31,030 bases of DNA from an uncultured Christensenella sp. (GCA_910577435.1 CAJTLV010000003.1:139988-171017), one strand, 5' to 3'. Positions 22,666 through 30,447 are shown, counted from the stretch's first letter. The notes: generated from the letters alone by a model not told the origin. A program made the numbers and translations.

Positions 22666-23967
22666 TCAATAAAAAGTTATCTTAAATGTACTGCCCTTGC
22701 CGAGTTCGGAATCTACGGAGATCGTACCGCCCATCATTTCTATTATGGATTTGCAAATCGTAAGCCCCAGTCCGCTCGAACCGGACTCTCTGCCCCGCAC
22801 CTTGTCGCAACGATAGAACCGCTCGAAAATATGCTGTTGATCTTCACTTGAAATGCCTATTCCGTTATCGGTTATCGACAGTTCGGCGCGGTCGGCAAGT
22901 TTGTTTATGTTAAGATTGATCTCCCCGCCGGCGGGTGTATACTTTATCGCGTTATCGACGAGCGTTCGCACAGCCTCCGTAACGAGATTCTTATCCGTTT
23001 CGAGAGTTACCGACGGATCGCCGGACAATGAAATGGTATGTTTCGTATTGACCATTTTATATCCGTCGACAATATCTTCGACCGTCTCGTACAGATTGAA
23101 CACCGTATTATTAAGGGTGAAATTCCCTATCTTTGCGAGCCACAGAAGCTGCTCGACGATCCGCTTCATATTCTCGCTTTCACGCGCGATCGCCTCTACC
23201 GCCTCATCGAGTATCTTCGGATCGTCCTTGCCCCAACGTCTGAGAAGGTTCGCATATCCCGTTATTACGGCAAGCGGCGTTTTAAGCTCGTGCGAAGCGT
23301 CGGACACGAAATTCTCCTGCCGCTCGAACGCTTGCTGTAACGAATCGAGCATCTCGTTTATCTGGTCGGTAAGCTCCATCATTTCGTCCTGCGAATCGAC
23401 GGGATCGAGCCGAGCCGACATATTTTCTTCGGAGATCTCGCGCACACGCTCCGTGATCTTACGCACGGGATTTATCATTAATTGACTGCTCAATCCGCCA
23501 AGCACCGCGCCCAACGCAATGAACACGGCGACGAGTACCGAACTAGTCACTATCATTCTCTGCATATAAAGCGCGGTGAGTTCTTCGCCGCGCTGAACAA
23601 GCGTATTTAGGCTTGCGAGTATAAACACGACGTATCCTATTATCATCAGACCGAACACGAGCGTGAATATTACCGTCGCTTTCGCAGCGATTCCGACTTT
23701 CAAACTTTTGAAAATCTTTCGAATGAGCATTACGACAAGCGTTATAGGAAAAAATATAATCGAAAACACGCGCAAAGCGACGTCCGATGCTTTGCGTTTT
23801 TTTTGCTTTGCGCGGGCGTCGTTCTCCCGCTTGATCTCCTCAATGGTATCCTTGACTGTTTCCCGTTTGCCGCCGTCGTCGACATCCGCCGTCTCGTTGC
23901 CCGTCGGAACAACTACCGTATGCGCCGGCGACTCGCTCTGCGCCGATTGATTGTCGCGTTCCGTCAT
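22666..23967 (-). CDS. Sensor histidine kinase
   Basis: 433 residues, partner of the response regulator upstream. Long charged cytoplasmic N terminus (1-62); hydrophobic segments at about 64-83, 97-120 and 138-160, leaving at most an 18-residue outside loop; HAMP at about 161-213; phosphoacceptor H226 in FVSDASHELKTPL; N box VDNAIKYTP (about 337-345); G boxes DNGIGIS and GSSGLGLTI. With so small an outer loop it may sense the membrane itself or a partner protein. Its ATG overlaps the regulator's TGA as ATGA, so the pair is translationally coupled. Domain layout resembles ArlS/CssS-type kinases; the signal is not known. Confidence 0.93.
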   Translation of the reverse strand: MTERDNQSAQSESPAHTVVVPTGNETADVDDGGKRETVKDTIEEIKRENDARAKQKKRKASDVALRVFSIIFFPITLVVMLIRKIFKSLKVGIAAKATVIFTLVFGLMIIGYVVFILASLNTLVQRGEELTALYMQRMIVTSSVLVAVFIALGAVLGGLSSQLMINPVRKITERVREISEENMSARLDPVDSQDEMMELTDQINEMLDSLQQAFERQENFVSDASHELKTPLAVITGYANLLRRWGKDDPKILDEAVEAIARESENMKRIVEQLLWLAKIGNFTLNNTVFNLYETVEDIVDGYKMVNTKHTISLSGDPSVTLETDKNLVTEAVRTLVDNAIKYTPAGGEINLNINKLADRAELSITDNGIGISSEDQQHIFERFYRCDKVRGRESGSSGLGLTICKSIIEMMGGTISVDSELGKGSTFKITFY

Positions 23968-24644
23968 CTTATCACGTAACCCGACCCGCGCACCGTCTCT
24001 ATGAGCGTAATACCGTACACGTCGTCTATCTTCGACCTTAAATATCTTACGTACACGTCTACGACGTTTGTACTGCCGTAAAAATCGAATCCCCATACCG
24101 CATCGAGCAGTTTTTCCCTGCCGATGACGATATTACGGTTGCGCATCAAATATTCGAGAAGATCGAATTCTTTTTTAGTAAGATCGACGGGGTGACCATC
24201 GTATGTAGCGACGCGCGCGTCCGGGTTGAGCGCGAGTTTACCGCAAACAAGCGCCGCACCGCCCGGCGCGACCGAGCGCTTTATGTGCAAACGTATGCGC
24301 GCCAAAAGTTCCTCTATCGCAAAAGGCTTGGTCATATAGTCGTCCGCACCGATGTCGAGACCCGTAACCTTGTCTACGACCTGATCGCGCGCAGTCAGAA
24401 TAATAACGGGCGTTTGCTTATCCTGTCTCAGTCGGCGAAGGACCTCTATACCGTTGAGCGACGGCAACATTACGTCGAGGATTATAAGATCGAAGTCGTG
24501 TTCCAACGCCGTTTTGAGCGCTTCTCTGCCGTCGGCGCACACTTCCGTCGCATAATTTTCATGTTCCAATTCGAGTTGCAAAAACCGCGAGATCTGCGCT
24601 TCGTCTTCCACTATCAGAATGTTTTTCTTATCGACACCGTTCAT
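23964..24644 (-). CDS. OmpR/PhoB-family response regulator
   Basis: 226 residues: receiver domain at about 7-122 with acidic pair E13/D14, phosphorylation site D57 in LIILDVMLPSLNG, T85 in ILTARD and K107 in TKPF; winged-helix DNA-binding domain at about 130-226, with DLTKKEFDLLEYLM and VDVYVRYLRSKID. AGAGGA precedes the ATG by nine bases. Its stop overlaps the kinase start by four bases. pyk ends 51 bp upstream with no terminator between, so read-through from the pyk operon is possible. Receiver sequence is of the ArlR/CssR/CiaR sort; targets are unknown. Confidence 0.95.
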   Translation of the reverse strand: MNGVDKKNILIVEDEAQISRFLQLELEHENYATEVCADGREALKTALEHDFDLIILDVMLPSLNGIEVLRRLRQDKQTPVIILTARDQVVDKVTGLDIGADDYMTKPFAIEELLARIRLHIKRSVAPGGAALVCGKLALNPDARVATYDGHPVDLTKKEFDLLEYLMRNRNIVIGREKLLDAVWGFDFYGSTNVVDVYVRYLRSKIDDVYGITLIETVRGSGYVIR

Positions 24645-24695
24645 AAATCTTGTTCCTCTAATAAGGTTTGAGTTCTCATTCTCGCCGCTTGCTGC

Positions 24696-26117
24696 TCAAT
24701 ACTTTTTTACGTACTCTATACGCATAGTGTTTGTGTTGCCGGAAACGCCTACCGGCACGCCCGCCGCAATAACCACGAGATCGCCTTCGGCGACTGCGCC
24801 GGTATTCAGCGCACACATCATAGCGTGGCGGAACAGATCGTCCGAATTGTCCTGCATTTTGGATAGCGTCGGAATAACGCCCCAGTTCATAGCGAGCTGG
24901 TTGTACGCTTTATGCGACGTCGTAGCCGCGATTATGGGTGCGGACGGACGGAAACGCGAAATCTTGCGCGCGGTATAACCCGACTGCGACACCGCTATTA
25001 TGGCCTTCGCGTCGAGGTCGAACGCCGCCGCGCAAGTCGAATGCGACACTGCGTCGGTTACCGTCCGGATCTGCGCGTCGAGATTATAAAACCGCTTTTT
25101 ATAATTTATGTCGCCCTCCGCCGACTCTGCTATCATAGCCATAGTGCGTACCGATTCCACAGGGAATTTTCCCGCCGCCGTCTCCCCGGACAGCATAATT
25201 GCCGACGAGCCGTCGAATACGGCGTTGGCAACATCCGAGATCTCCGCACGGGTCGGACGCGGATTGTTGATCATCGATTCGAGCATTTGCGTCGCCGTTA
25301 TAACCTTTTTGCCTCGACGGTAGCAACGCGAAATCATATCTTTCTGAATGCCGGGAAGCTCCTCGAACGGAATTTCCACGCCCATATCGCCGCGCGCGAC
25401 CATTACTCCGTCGCACTCTGCGAGAATGGAGTCCATATTGTCCACTCCGGAACGGTTTTCGATCTTGGCTATGAGCTGCACATCGTTTTTATTGTGTTCG
25501 TTCAGCAATTTTTTGACCATTCTCACGTCGTCTACGTTGCGCACGAAACTCATTGCGATATAGTCGACGTCCTGACTGAGTCCGAACTCGATGTCGGCGC
25601 GGTCTACGTCCGACAAATACGGCATATCGATGTCGGTGTCCGGCATATTTATGCTCTTGCGGTTGGACAACTCGCCGTCGTTCTGCACCGTCGTAACTAT
25701 GTCGGTCGCGTTTATCGAGTCGACTTTAAGTTCGATAAGTCCGTCGTTGACGAGAATACACGCGCCCTTTTTGACGTACTTGGGCAATTCGTCGTAGCTT
25801 ATCGAGACTTTACTCTCGTCGCCTTCGACATCGCGCGTCGTAAGCGTGAATTTATTACCTTTTTTGAGATTGACCTTCCCGTCCTTAAACGTCTTGATCC
25901 GTATTTCGGGTCCCTTAGTGTCGAGCAGGATAGCAACAGGCACGTCGAGTTCTTTCCTCGCGCGCTTGACCATATCCATCCGTGCCTTGTGTTCGTCATA
26001 CGTGCTGTGCGAAAAGTTGAGCCGCGCGACGTTCATTCCCGCGCGCACCATACTCTTCATAACGGCGTAATCGTCGGTCGCAGGACCGAGCGTACAGACT
26101 ATTTTGGTTCTTCGCAT
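24696..26117 (-). CDS. pyk: Pyruvate kinase
   Basis: Last step of glycolysis, phosphoenolpyruvate plus ADP to pyruvate plus ATP. 473 residues: the standard form, without the extra C-terminal PEP-utiliser domain of some Bacillota. Landmarks are TKIVCTLGPA at the N terminus, RLNFSHS, LLDTKGPEIR, MVARGDMGVEIP (metal and substrate site), TATQMLESM and SGETAAGKFPVE. I take the second ATG (26115-26117) because AAAGGAG is seven bases from it but only one base from the first. It follows the unknown helical gene by 34 bp and shares its promoter. Confidence 0.98.
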   Translation of the reverse strand: MRRTKIVCTLGPATDDYAVMKSMVRAGMNVARLNFSHSTYDEHKARMDMVKRARKELDVPVAILLDTKGPEIRIKTFKDGKVNLKKGNKFTLTTRDVEGDESKVSISYDELPKYVKKGACILVNDGLIELKVDSINATDIVTTVQNDGELSNRKSINMPDTDIDMPYLSDVDRADIEFGLSQDVDYIAMSFVRNVDDVRMVKKLLNEHNKNDVQLIAKIENRSGVDNMDSILAECDGVMVARGDMGVEIPFEELPGIQKDMISRCYRRGKKVITATQMLESMINNPRPTRAEISDVANAVFDGSSAIMLSGETAAGKFPVESVRTMAMIAESAEGDINYKKRFYNLDAQIRTVTDAVSHSTCAAAFDLDAKAIIAVSQSGYTARKISRFRPSAPIIAATTSHKAYNQLAMNWGVIPTLSKMQDNSDDLFRHAMMCALNTGAVAEGDLVVIAAGVPVGVSGNTNTMRIEYVKKY

Positions 26118-26151
26118 ACCCATACTCCTTTGATCGGTTTAATATCGAGTG

Positions 26152-26745
26152 TTACTGAACTTCCTTAACGCGCTGAATGAGCATAGCGCGCTCGTCGCCT
26201 TTCACTTTTTGCACGACGCTCATCAACAGCGCCGACTGCTTGCGGTTCAGTTCGACGCGACGGCTCGCGCTCTTTTTGGTCATCTCTATAAATACCTTGT
26301 CGAGAAAGTTGATCATATACTTGCCGAACGACGATTTCATCGCGTCGTTTTGAGACACTAGTTTGAGTATGCCGTCCACAATGTCGACTTTATTCGACAC
26401 AAGCAAATTTACGGCAAGCGCGAAGAGATCTCCCCCGTCCGCTTTGGGAGAAAAGCGGAATACCGCGCGCTCTATAACCGACACATCTATCAGCGTTTTG
26501 GCAGTGCGCGTGCCGTTGGCTTTGGCGAACAGCGCGTACACGCCGTCTATGTACAGCGCGGCAACGGTCGGATTTTTGAGGTCCGCGTCGTTCCTGACGA
26601 GCATATACTCCCAAAAATCTTCGGCAAGCGCATAGTCTAACTTCAAAAGCGCGCCGAAGCATCGGTTTACGACTGTAGGATTTAGCATATCGTTCGAAAA
26701 AAATTCGCCGAGTATCTCATAATGTTTTATCTGTTTCGCGTTCAT
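26152..26745 (-). CDS. Conserved-looking helical protein of unknown function
   Basis: 197 residues; I do not recognise a family. The sequence is predicted to be almost all alpha-helical and amphipathic, has no signal peptide or membrane helix and only one cysteine, and suggests a repeated-helix (HEAT- or TPR-like) soluble protein; that is inference only. A moderate GGAA stands seven bases before the ATG. It heads a transcript with pyk 34 bp downstream, driven by the promoter at 26778-26806, so its expression is tied to glycolysis. Confidence 0.7.
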   Translation of the reverse strand: MNAKQIKHYEILGEFFSNDMLNPTVVNRCFGALLKLDYALAEDFWEYMLVRNDADLKNPTVAALYIDGVYALFAKANGTRTAKTLIDVSVIERAVFRFSPKADGGDLFALAVNLLVSNKVDIVDGILKLVSQNDAMKSSFGKYMINFLDKVFIEMTKKSASRRVELNRKQSALLMSVVQKVKGDERAMLIQRVKEVQ

Positions 26746-26777
26746 AATTACATTCCGTCTCCGTATAGTATATTGAA

Positions 26778-26806
26778 ATTATACAACAACGATATTCCGA
26801 AATCAA
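26778..26806 (-). promoter_or_regulatory. Sigma-70 promoter of the unknown gene and pyk
   Basis: On the minus strand there is TTGATT (26806-26801), 17 bp, TATAAT (26783-26778). Divergent from the thiT promoter 30 bp away. Confidence 0.8.
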
Positions 26807-26835
26807 GTGTTTTCCGATAAATTACGCGCAAACGG

Positions 26836-26864
26836 TTGACAATAACCCGACATCGATATATAAT
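26836..26864 (+). promoter_or_regulatory. Sigma-70 promoter of the TPP riboswitch-thiT transcript
   Basis: TTGACA (26836-26841), 17 bp, TATAAT (26859-26864): perfect consensus. Predicted start near 26871, right at the 5' side of the riboswitch. Confidence 0.88.
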
Positions 26865-26870
26865 CGATAC

Positions 26871-26964
26871 GGATGCAGGGGCGCAACCAAAGTTGCTGAG
26901 ATGCCGATGTTCGCGGCAGTACCTTTGAACCTGTGAGTTAGCACTCGCGTAGGGAGTCGTCTGT
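26871..26964 (+). ncRNA. TPP riboswitch (THI element)
   Basis: The conserved THI blocks occur in order: GGGGCGC (26878-26884), GCTGAGATGCC (26894-26904), ACCTTTGAACCTG (26921-26933) and CGCGTAGGGA (26946-26955). ACGGAT near the 5' end can pair with GTCTGT after the last block as P1, with wobble pairs. Known THI elements bind thiamine pyrophosphate and lower expression of thiamine genes. A terminator follows at 26987-27020, so control is probably by transcription termination. The gene behind it is a ThiT-type thiamine transporter, consistent with this. Confidence 0.95.
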
Positions 26965-26986
26965 CGATACGTAAGTAAAGTATCGA

Positions 26987-27020
26987 AGCGTTCGAATCTC
27001 GCGGGTCGGACGCTTTTTTG
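26987..27020 (+). terminator. Riboswitch expression-platform terminator
   Basis: AGCGTTCGA (26987-26995) pairs with TCGGACGCT (27006-27014), one G-U pair, then T6. A neighbouring hairpin CGATAC/GTATCG (26965-26985) abuts it and may take part in the switch. A second CGATAC at 26865-26870 lies at or just before the predicted transcript start. Confidence 0.85.
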
Positions 27021-27079
27021 TTTCCGACTTTTGAGTTTCTTCCGAACTGTGGTTTCCTCTGCATTTATATTCCGCTCTG

Positions 27080-27102
27080 CTTCGGTAAGTATATTACCGA
27101 AG
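27080..27102 (+). other. Perfect hairpin in the thiT leader
   Basis: CTTCGGTAA (27080-27088) and TTACCGAAG (27094-27102) form a 9-bp stem with a GTATA loop, eight bases before the AGGAGG of thiT. No T-run follows. It may protect the mRNA, keep the ribosome site open or bind a protein. Confidence 0.5.
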
Positions 27103-27121
27103 TCATACTCAGGAGGTATGT

Positions 27122-28405
27122 ATGTTAGAGGACGTTAAAAACTACTTTGCAAACTTCGACGGCACGACAAATATCTGCCGCACCGTCGCGCTGTGGGTCA
27201 CGATAGCGCTCGTAATAGCGTTTATCACTACCAAAGTCTATGCGGCGGTACTCGAACGGAAGTCGAAAAAATATTCCGTAGATGACATTGCACGCACAAA
27301 CGGAATTATAAACGGCGCGTGGATAACCGTAGCGCTTATAGTCGCCGTCGCTTTTATAGTCACCTTCTCCGCTTGCTACTTTGTCGACGTTGCGCGCGGC
27401 GAAGACGTTCTCGTTTTAATACTGTTCTATCCGCTTTCGGTTCTGATCGTTGCGGTTGTCGCGAGCGCGATAACGATATTCGTCAAGCCGATAAAATTGG
27501 TCAAGATAATATGCGCTGCGGTGTGCGGCGCGGCTCTTATCGCCGTTCTCGTATGTATGATAGTGTACTATGTGTTCGGCGACGCAGGCAAAGCGCTGAG
27601 CAATATCGGGCTTTACATTTCTGCGGTAATAATCGCGGCGGGCGTTGCGGTTTTCGCAATCTTCGCCGACAAAAATTACAAGCCGTTCGATACGCGCGCC
27701 ATAGCGTTTGCCGCAGTGTGCGTCGCAATGAGCTTTGCACTATCGTATGTCAGAATATTCAAAATGCCGATGGGCGGCAGTATAACGTTTGCGTCGATGT
27801 TGCCGCTGATGCTGTTCGCGTTTATGTTCGGCACGCGAAAAGGCGTTTTGGTAGGCGCGGTGTACGGCGTTCTTCAAGCCGTTCAAGACCCGTGGATAAT
27901 CCACCCCGCGCAGTTCGCGCTCGACTACCTCGTCGCTTTCGCGTCCATCGGACTGACCGGTTGCATTCGCGGCTTGGGACTTTTCAACGGCAAAATGCGC
28001 ACGCAGTTCGCGCTCGGCGCGGTCATTGCCTGCGCATTCAGATTCATTAACCACTACTTTGCGGGGGTGTTCGCTTTCGGCGAATACGGCAAAGGCTTTG
28101 CCTCCGAATACGCAATGCCGCTGCTCGCAAACGAATATTTCTACTCGTTCGTTTATCAATGCTTATACATAATTCCCGAACTTGCTATCGTAATCGCGGT
28201 AAGTATGCTCGTGTTCGCGTCGACAACGATGAGACGTCAGATAGACCGATATTCGGAACAAAATTCCGCCCGCAAACCCGCAGAAACGGGCGGTACGACC
28301 GATAACGTAAAAATACCCGACGACGACGCTTTCGTCCCGCAAAACCAAAAAGAACCCGTTACGGGCGACGTTAGCGAAACAAAAAGCGACGTTGCAAGAA
28401 ATTAA
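27122..28405 (+). CDS. thiT: ThiT-type thiamine ECF transporter S component with N-terminal membrane extension
   Basis: 427 residues. The ThiT core (about 188-372) binds thiamine in the membrane and works with the shared EcfAAT energy module, which is not in this window. Core landmarks: MGGSITFASMLPLM at 217-230, the AVYGVLQAV helix, and DPWIIHPAQFALDY at 256-269, the family's thiamine-site segment. In front are about five additional membrane helices (21-43, 67-89, 95-120, 128-151, 161-182), and behind is a polar, probably disordered tail (375-427). Stand-alone ThiT proteins are about 180-190 residues, so more than half of this protein is extra. AGGAGG lies five bases before ATG. It is the only gene of the riboswitch transcript and ends at the terminator at 28424. 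Confidence 0.88.
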   Translation: MLEDVKNYFANFDGTTNICRTVALWVTIALVIAFITTKVYAAVLERKSKKYSVDDIARTNGIINGAWITVALIVAVAFIVTFSACYFVDVARGEDVLVLILFYPLSVLIVAVVASAITIFVKPIKLVKIICAAVCGAALIAVLVCMIVYYVFGDAGKALSNIGLYISAVIIAAGVAVFAIFADKNYKPFDTRAIAFAAVCVAMSFALSYVRIFKMPMGGSITFASMLPLMLFAFMFGTRKGVLVGAVYGVLQAVQDPWIIHPAQFALDYLVAFASIGLTGCIRGLGLFNGKMRTQFALGAVIACAFRFINHYFAGVFAFGEYGKGFASEYAMPLLANEYFYSFVYQCLYIIPELAIVIAVSMLVFASTTMRRQIDRYSEQNSARKPAETGGTTDNVKIPDDDAFVPQNQKEPVTGDVSETKSDVARN

Positions 28406-28423
28406 ACGTATCATACGATATAA

Positions 28424-28460
28424 GCGCCCTCGACATAACCGACCGTCGAGGGCGTTTATT
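28424..28460. terminator. Intrinsic terminator between thiT and the HAD gene
   Basis: CGCCCTCGAC (28425-28434) pairs perfectly with GTCGAGGGCG (28445-28454), followed by TTTATTTAT on the plus strand. It serves thiT; the minus side has a weaker T-rich tail for the convergent HAD gene. Confidence 0.85.
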
Positions 28461-28483
28461 TATAACGAATAATAAACCTTGTT

Positions 28484-29287
28484 TTACTTTGCGTTACGTT
28501 CGAGCCACTTGGCGACGGCGTCGTCTTCGTTGCGCCCTATAACGCCCGTCGCGATGGCTTTCAATTCTGGCACGGCGTTTTCCGTTGCGAAACACTCGTC
28601 CGCCGCCTTGAACATTTCTATGTCGTTTTTCCCGTCGCCGAACGCTACGATACGGCAACCTAGCATTTCTTTGAGATACGCTATTGCGCTCGCTTTCGTA
28701 ACACCTTTCGGCATTATTTCCAACCACATATTTTTGTGGTACATATTGACAGAGTACACGCACGAATAATCGTTCTTAAAACGGTCGTGAAGCGACGAGA
28801 TTTTTTCTATATCGTCGATACAAAGAAAATAAAATATATCGCCGACACATAGATCCGATTCGCCTATCACGGGATTACAACGGCCGCAATCCTTGCGCGT
28901 CTCTATGAACGCCGCCGCTCCGCTTCCCAGACGTTCTGGTATGAATGAAAATTTCTCCGCGCCGTTTCGTACAGAGTATACGATAGGATAAACGTCGGCA
29001 CGTAAAAGTTCGTTTGCTATACTCTTACCGTCGCTTCCGAAACTATTCGACGCAACGATCCGCCCGTCTGTTCCGATTATAAACGCGCCGTTATAAATAA
29101 TGCGCGGCGCGCCGAATTCGACGCCCGCCGTCACGATCGAGGCTGTTTCGAGACTGCGCGCCGTCGCGAACGTAACGGGGATATTTCGCGCAGTGAGTCC
29201 GTTTATTACAGACCGAGTATATTGCGATACCGTCTGATCGTTGCGCAACAGCGTGCCGTCAAGATCCGTTATATACACTGTTTTCAT
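28484..29287 (-). CDS. Cof-type HAD-IIB family phosphatase
   Basis: 267 residues. HAD motif I is TDLDGTLL (D8 nucleophile, D10 acid/base), motif II TFATARS, motif III lysine in the MPKGVTKASAI region, and motif IV FGDGKNDIEMF. The cap between motifs II and III is of the IIB sort. Such enzymes hydrolyse small phosphates (sugar phosphates, FMN, pyridoxal phosphate and others), and the substrate cannot be predicted here. I take ATG at 29285-29287, where motif I begins at the usual distance; only a weak GGTG precedes it. It is transcribed alone from 29322-29350. It faces thiT, but no functional link with thiamine is shown. Confidence 0.93.
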   Translation of the reverse strand: MKTVYITDLDGTLLRNDQTVSQYTRSVINGLTARNIPVTFATARSLETASIVTAGVEFGAPRIIYNGAFIIGTDGRIVASNSFGSDGKSIANELLRADVYPIVYSVRNGAEKFSFIPERLGSGAAAFIETRKDCGRCNPVIGESDLCVGDIFYFLCIDDIEKISSLHDRFKNDYSCVYSVNMYHKNMWLEIMPKGVTKASAIAYLKEMLGCRIVAFGDGKNDIEMFKAADECFATENAVPELKAIATGVIGRNEDDAVAKWLERNAK

Positions 29288-29321
29288 ATACGAATTCACC
29301 GTACCTACTATATTCACCGGA

Positions 29322-29350
29322 ATTATATCAAAACGAAATAACAAAGTCAA
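29322..29350 (-). promoter_or_regulatory. Sigma-70 promoter of the HAD gene
   Basis: On the minus strand there is TTGACT (29350-29345), 17 bp, TATAAT (29327-29322). The inverted repeat ATCGAAA/TTTCGAT (29351-29365, one-base centre) abuts the -35 box and is a candidate operator. Confidence 0.82.
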
Positions 29351-29378
29351 ATCGAAAATTTCGATAAACGCGTATAAT

Positions 29379-29499
29379 CGACGGCATAACCGCACAATAT
29401 ACTAATGTAAAGCAAATAACTTATCGAACAGATTCGTGACTTTGTTTTACGATATAGACGAAAACTCCCGATCCATATAGGTTCGGGAGTTTTTCGTTG
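29379..29499 (+). repeat. 121-bp direct repeat, copy A (3' of the GNAT gene)
   Basis: Identical to 30232-30352 at 119 of 121 positions; the differences are A for G at 29427 and A for T at 29456. The preceding 10 bp are also similar (8 of 10). It includes the terminator at 29461-29494 plus about 80 bp with no ORF. The repeat unit has no clear terminal inverted repeats. Confidence 0.93.
29461..29494. terminator. Bidirectional intrinsic terminator in repeat copy A
   Basis: AAAACTCCCGA (29461-29471) pairs with TCGGGAGTTTT (29483-29493) over an 11-nt loop, with T-runs on both strands. On the minus strand it ends the GNAT gene 24 bp past its stop. Confidence 0.88.
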
Positions 29500-29517
29500 C
29501 CGCGATATGTCACAGAC

Positions 29518-30153
29518 TTACTTTTTACGAAGTATGTGCCAAACATCATTACCGACAAATCCGCACTTTCTATACAGCGTTTCGGCATTTGTCGGGTTAT
29601 CGATCTTTCCGGAAACAGTGGCGAATTTCGCAGTGCCGCGCATCGTCGCAAGCAAGCGATTTACGATCAGCCGCCCGAAACCGCGACCGCGATACTGCGG
29701 CAGGACCTGAATCCACTCCAAAATCAGTTCCCCCGCCTCTCCGTCGTAATCGGCAATACCGCTACCGACATACACATCCGAATCTTTGTATTTCAATAAT
29801 ATCCAAAGATCGGGATTATAGACTTGAGTTTTACGAAACTCGGTCAAGCGATCTTTCGTGACGCTCAAATCGCGGTAACTCGTATTGATTATGTCGACCA
29901 ATACATCTGTCTTGTCGGGAGTTGCCGCAATAATCTCGACGTCATCGTTTTCGCTTGGGTCTATCGATTTCAAACCGTGATACAGTCTGAAATACCGATC
30001 GTCGACATAACCGAGAAAACGTTCGGCGATAAAATCTTCGTCGTGTACGATCTTCATTCCGGACGGTATAACCGTAATTTTTTGCTTCCAATACGGTATA
30101 CTGCGAGCGCGACACGGAGACTTTAAGTATTCGTTAAGCGACAAGTCGTTCAT
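29518..30153 (-). CDS. GNAT-family N-acetyltransferase
   Basis: 211 residues. Motif A, the acetyl-CoA pyrophosphate loop, is VLPQYRGRGFGRLIVNRLL (150-168); motif B-like NAETLYRKCGF is at 189-199. The N-terminal 40 residues (LKSPCRARSIPYW, then MKIVHDEDF) match a Firmicute GNAT subgroup and support ATG at 30151-30153 as the start. There is no ribosome binding site, and the -10 box ends six bases before the ATG, so the mRNA may be leaderless. The acetyl acceptor is unknown. The gene lies between two copies of a 121-bp direct repeat, downstream of the 16S gene, and is the only gene between them. Confidence 0.88.
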   Translation of the reverse strand: MNDLSLNEYLKSPCRARSIPYWKQKITVIPSGMKIVHDEDFIAERFLGYVDDRYFRLYHGLKSIDPSENDDVEIIAATPDKTDVLVDIINTSYRDLSVTKDRLTEFRKTQVYNPDLWILLKYKDSDVYVGSGIADYDGEAGELILEWIQVLPQYRGRGFGRLIVNRLLATMRGTAKFATVSGKIDNPTNAETLYRKCGFVGNDVWHILRKK

Positions 30154-30159
30154 ATCGAT

Positions 30160-30188
30160 ATTATACAGTACGCAAACGTTAAATGCAA
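30160..30188 (-). promoter_or_regulatory. Promoter of the GNAT gene, placed for a leaderless transcript
   Basis: On the minus strand there is TTGCAT (30188-30183), 17 bp, TATAAT (30165-30160), then ATCGAT and the ATG. The usual start distance puts +1 on or next to the A of the start codon. Confidence 0.65.
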
Positions 30189-30231
30189 CAGTACGAGCGA
30201 TGATAAATTTTTTTCGGTTGCCGCGCATAAA

Positions 30232-30352
30232 CGACGGCATAACCGCACAATATACTAATGTAAAGCAAATAACTTATCGGACAGATTCGTGACTTTGTTT
30301 TACGATATTGACGAAAACTCCCGATCCATATAGGTTCGGGAGTTTTTCGTTG
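30232..30352 (+). repeat. 121-bp direct repeat, copy B (5' of the GNAT gene)
   Basis: Same length and orientation as copy A with two mismatches, 853 bp away. Its terminator stem is at 30314-30324 and 30336-30346 and works on both strands; on the minus strand it acts as a second stop for transcripts from the 16S side. Confidence 0.93.
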
Positions 30353-30447
30353 TTTGTTTATGCTATGAATCGAATCGTTTTTTCGATCGCCTATGCGCAC
30401 ATCCGCTTGTGCTATTCAAGGAAATAAACCGACAAAAATGCAAAATA

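Noticed and set aside
26986..27014. tRNA T-arm-like GTTCGAATC after the TPP riboswitch
   Set aside because: It is part of the terminator stem and loop; no acceptor, D or anticodon arm can be drawn.
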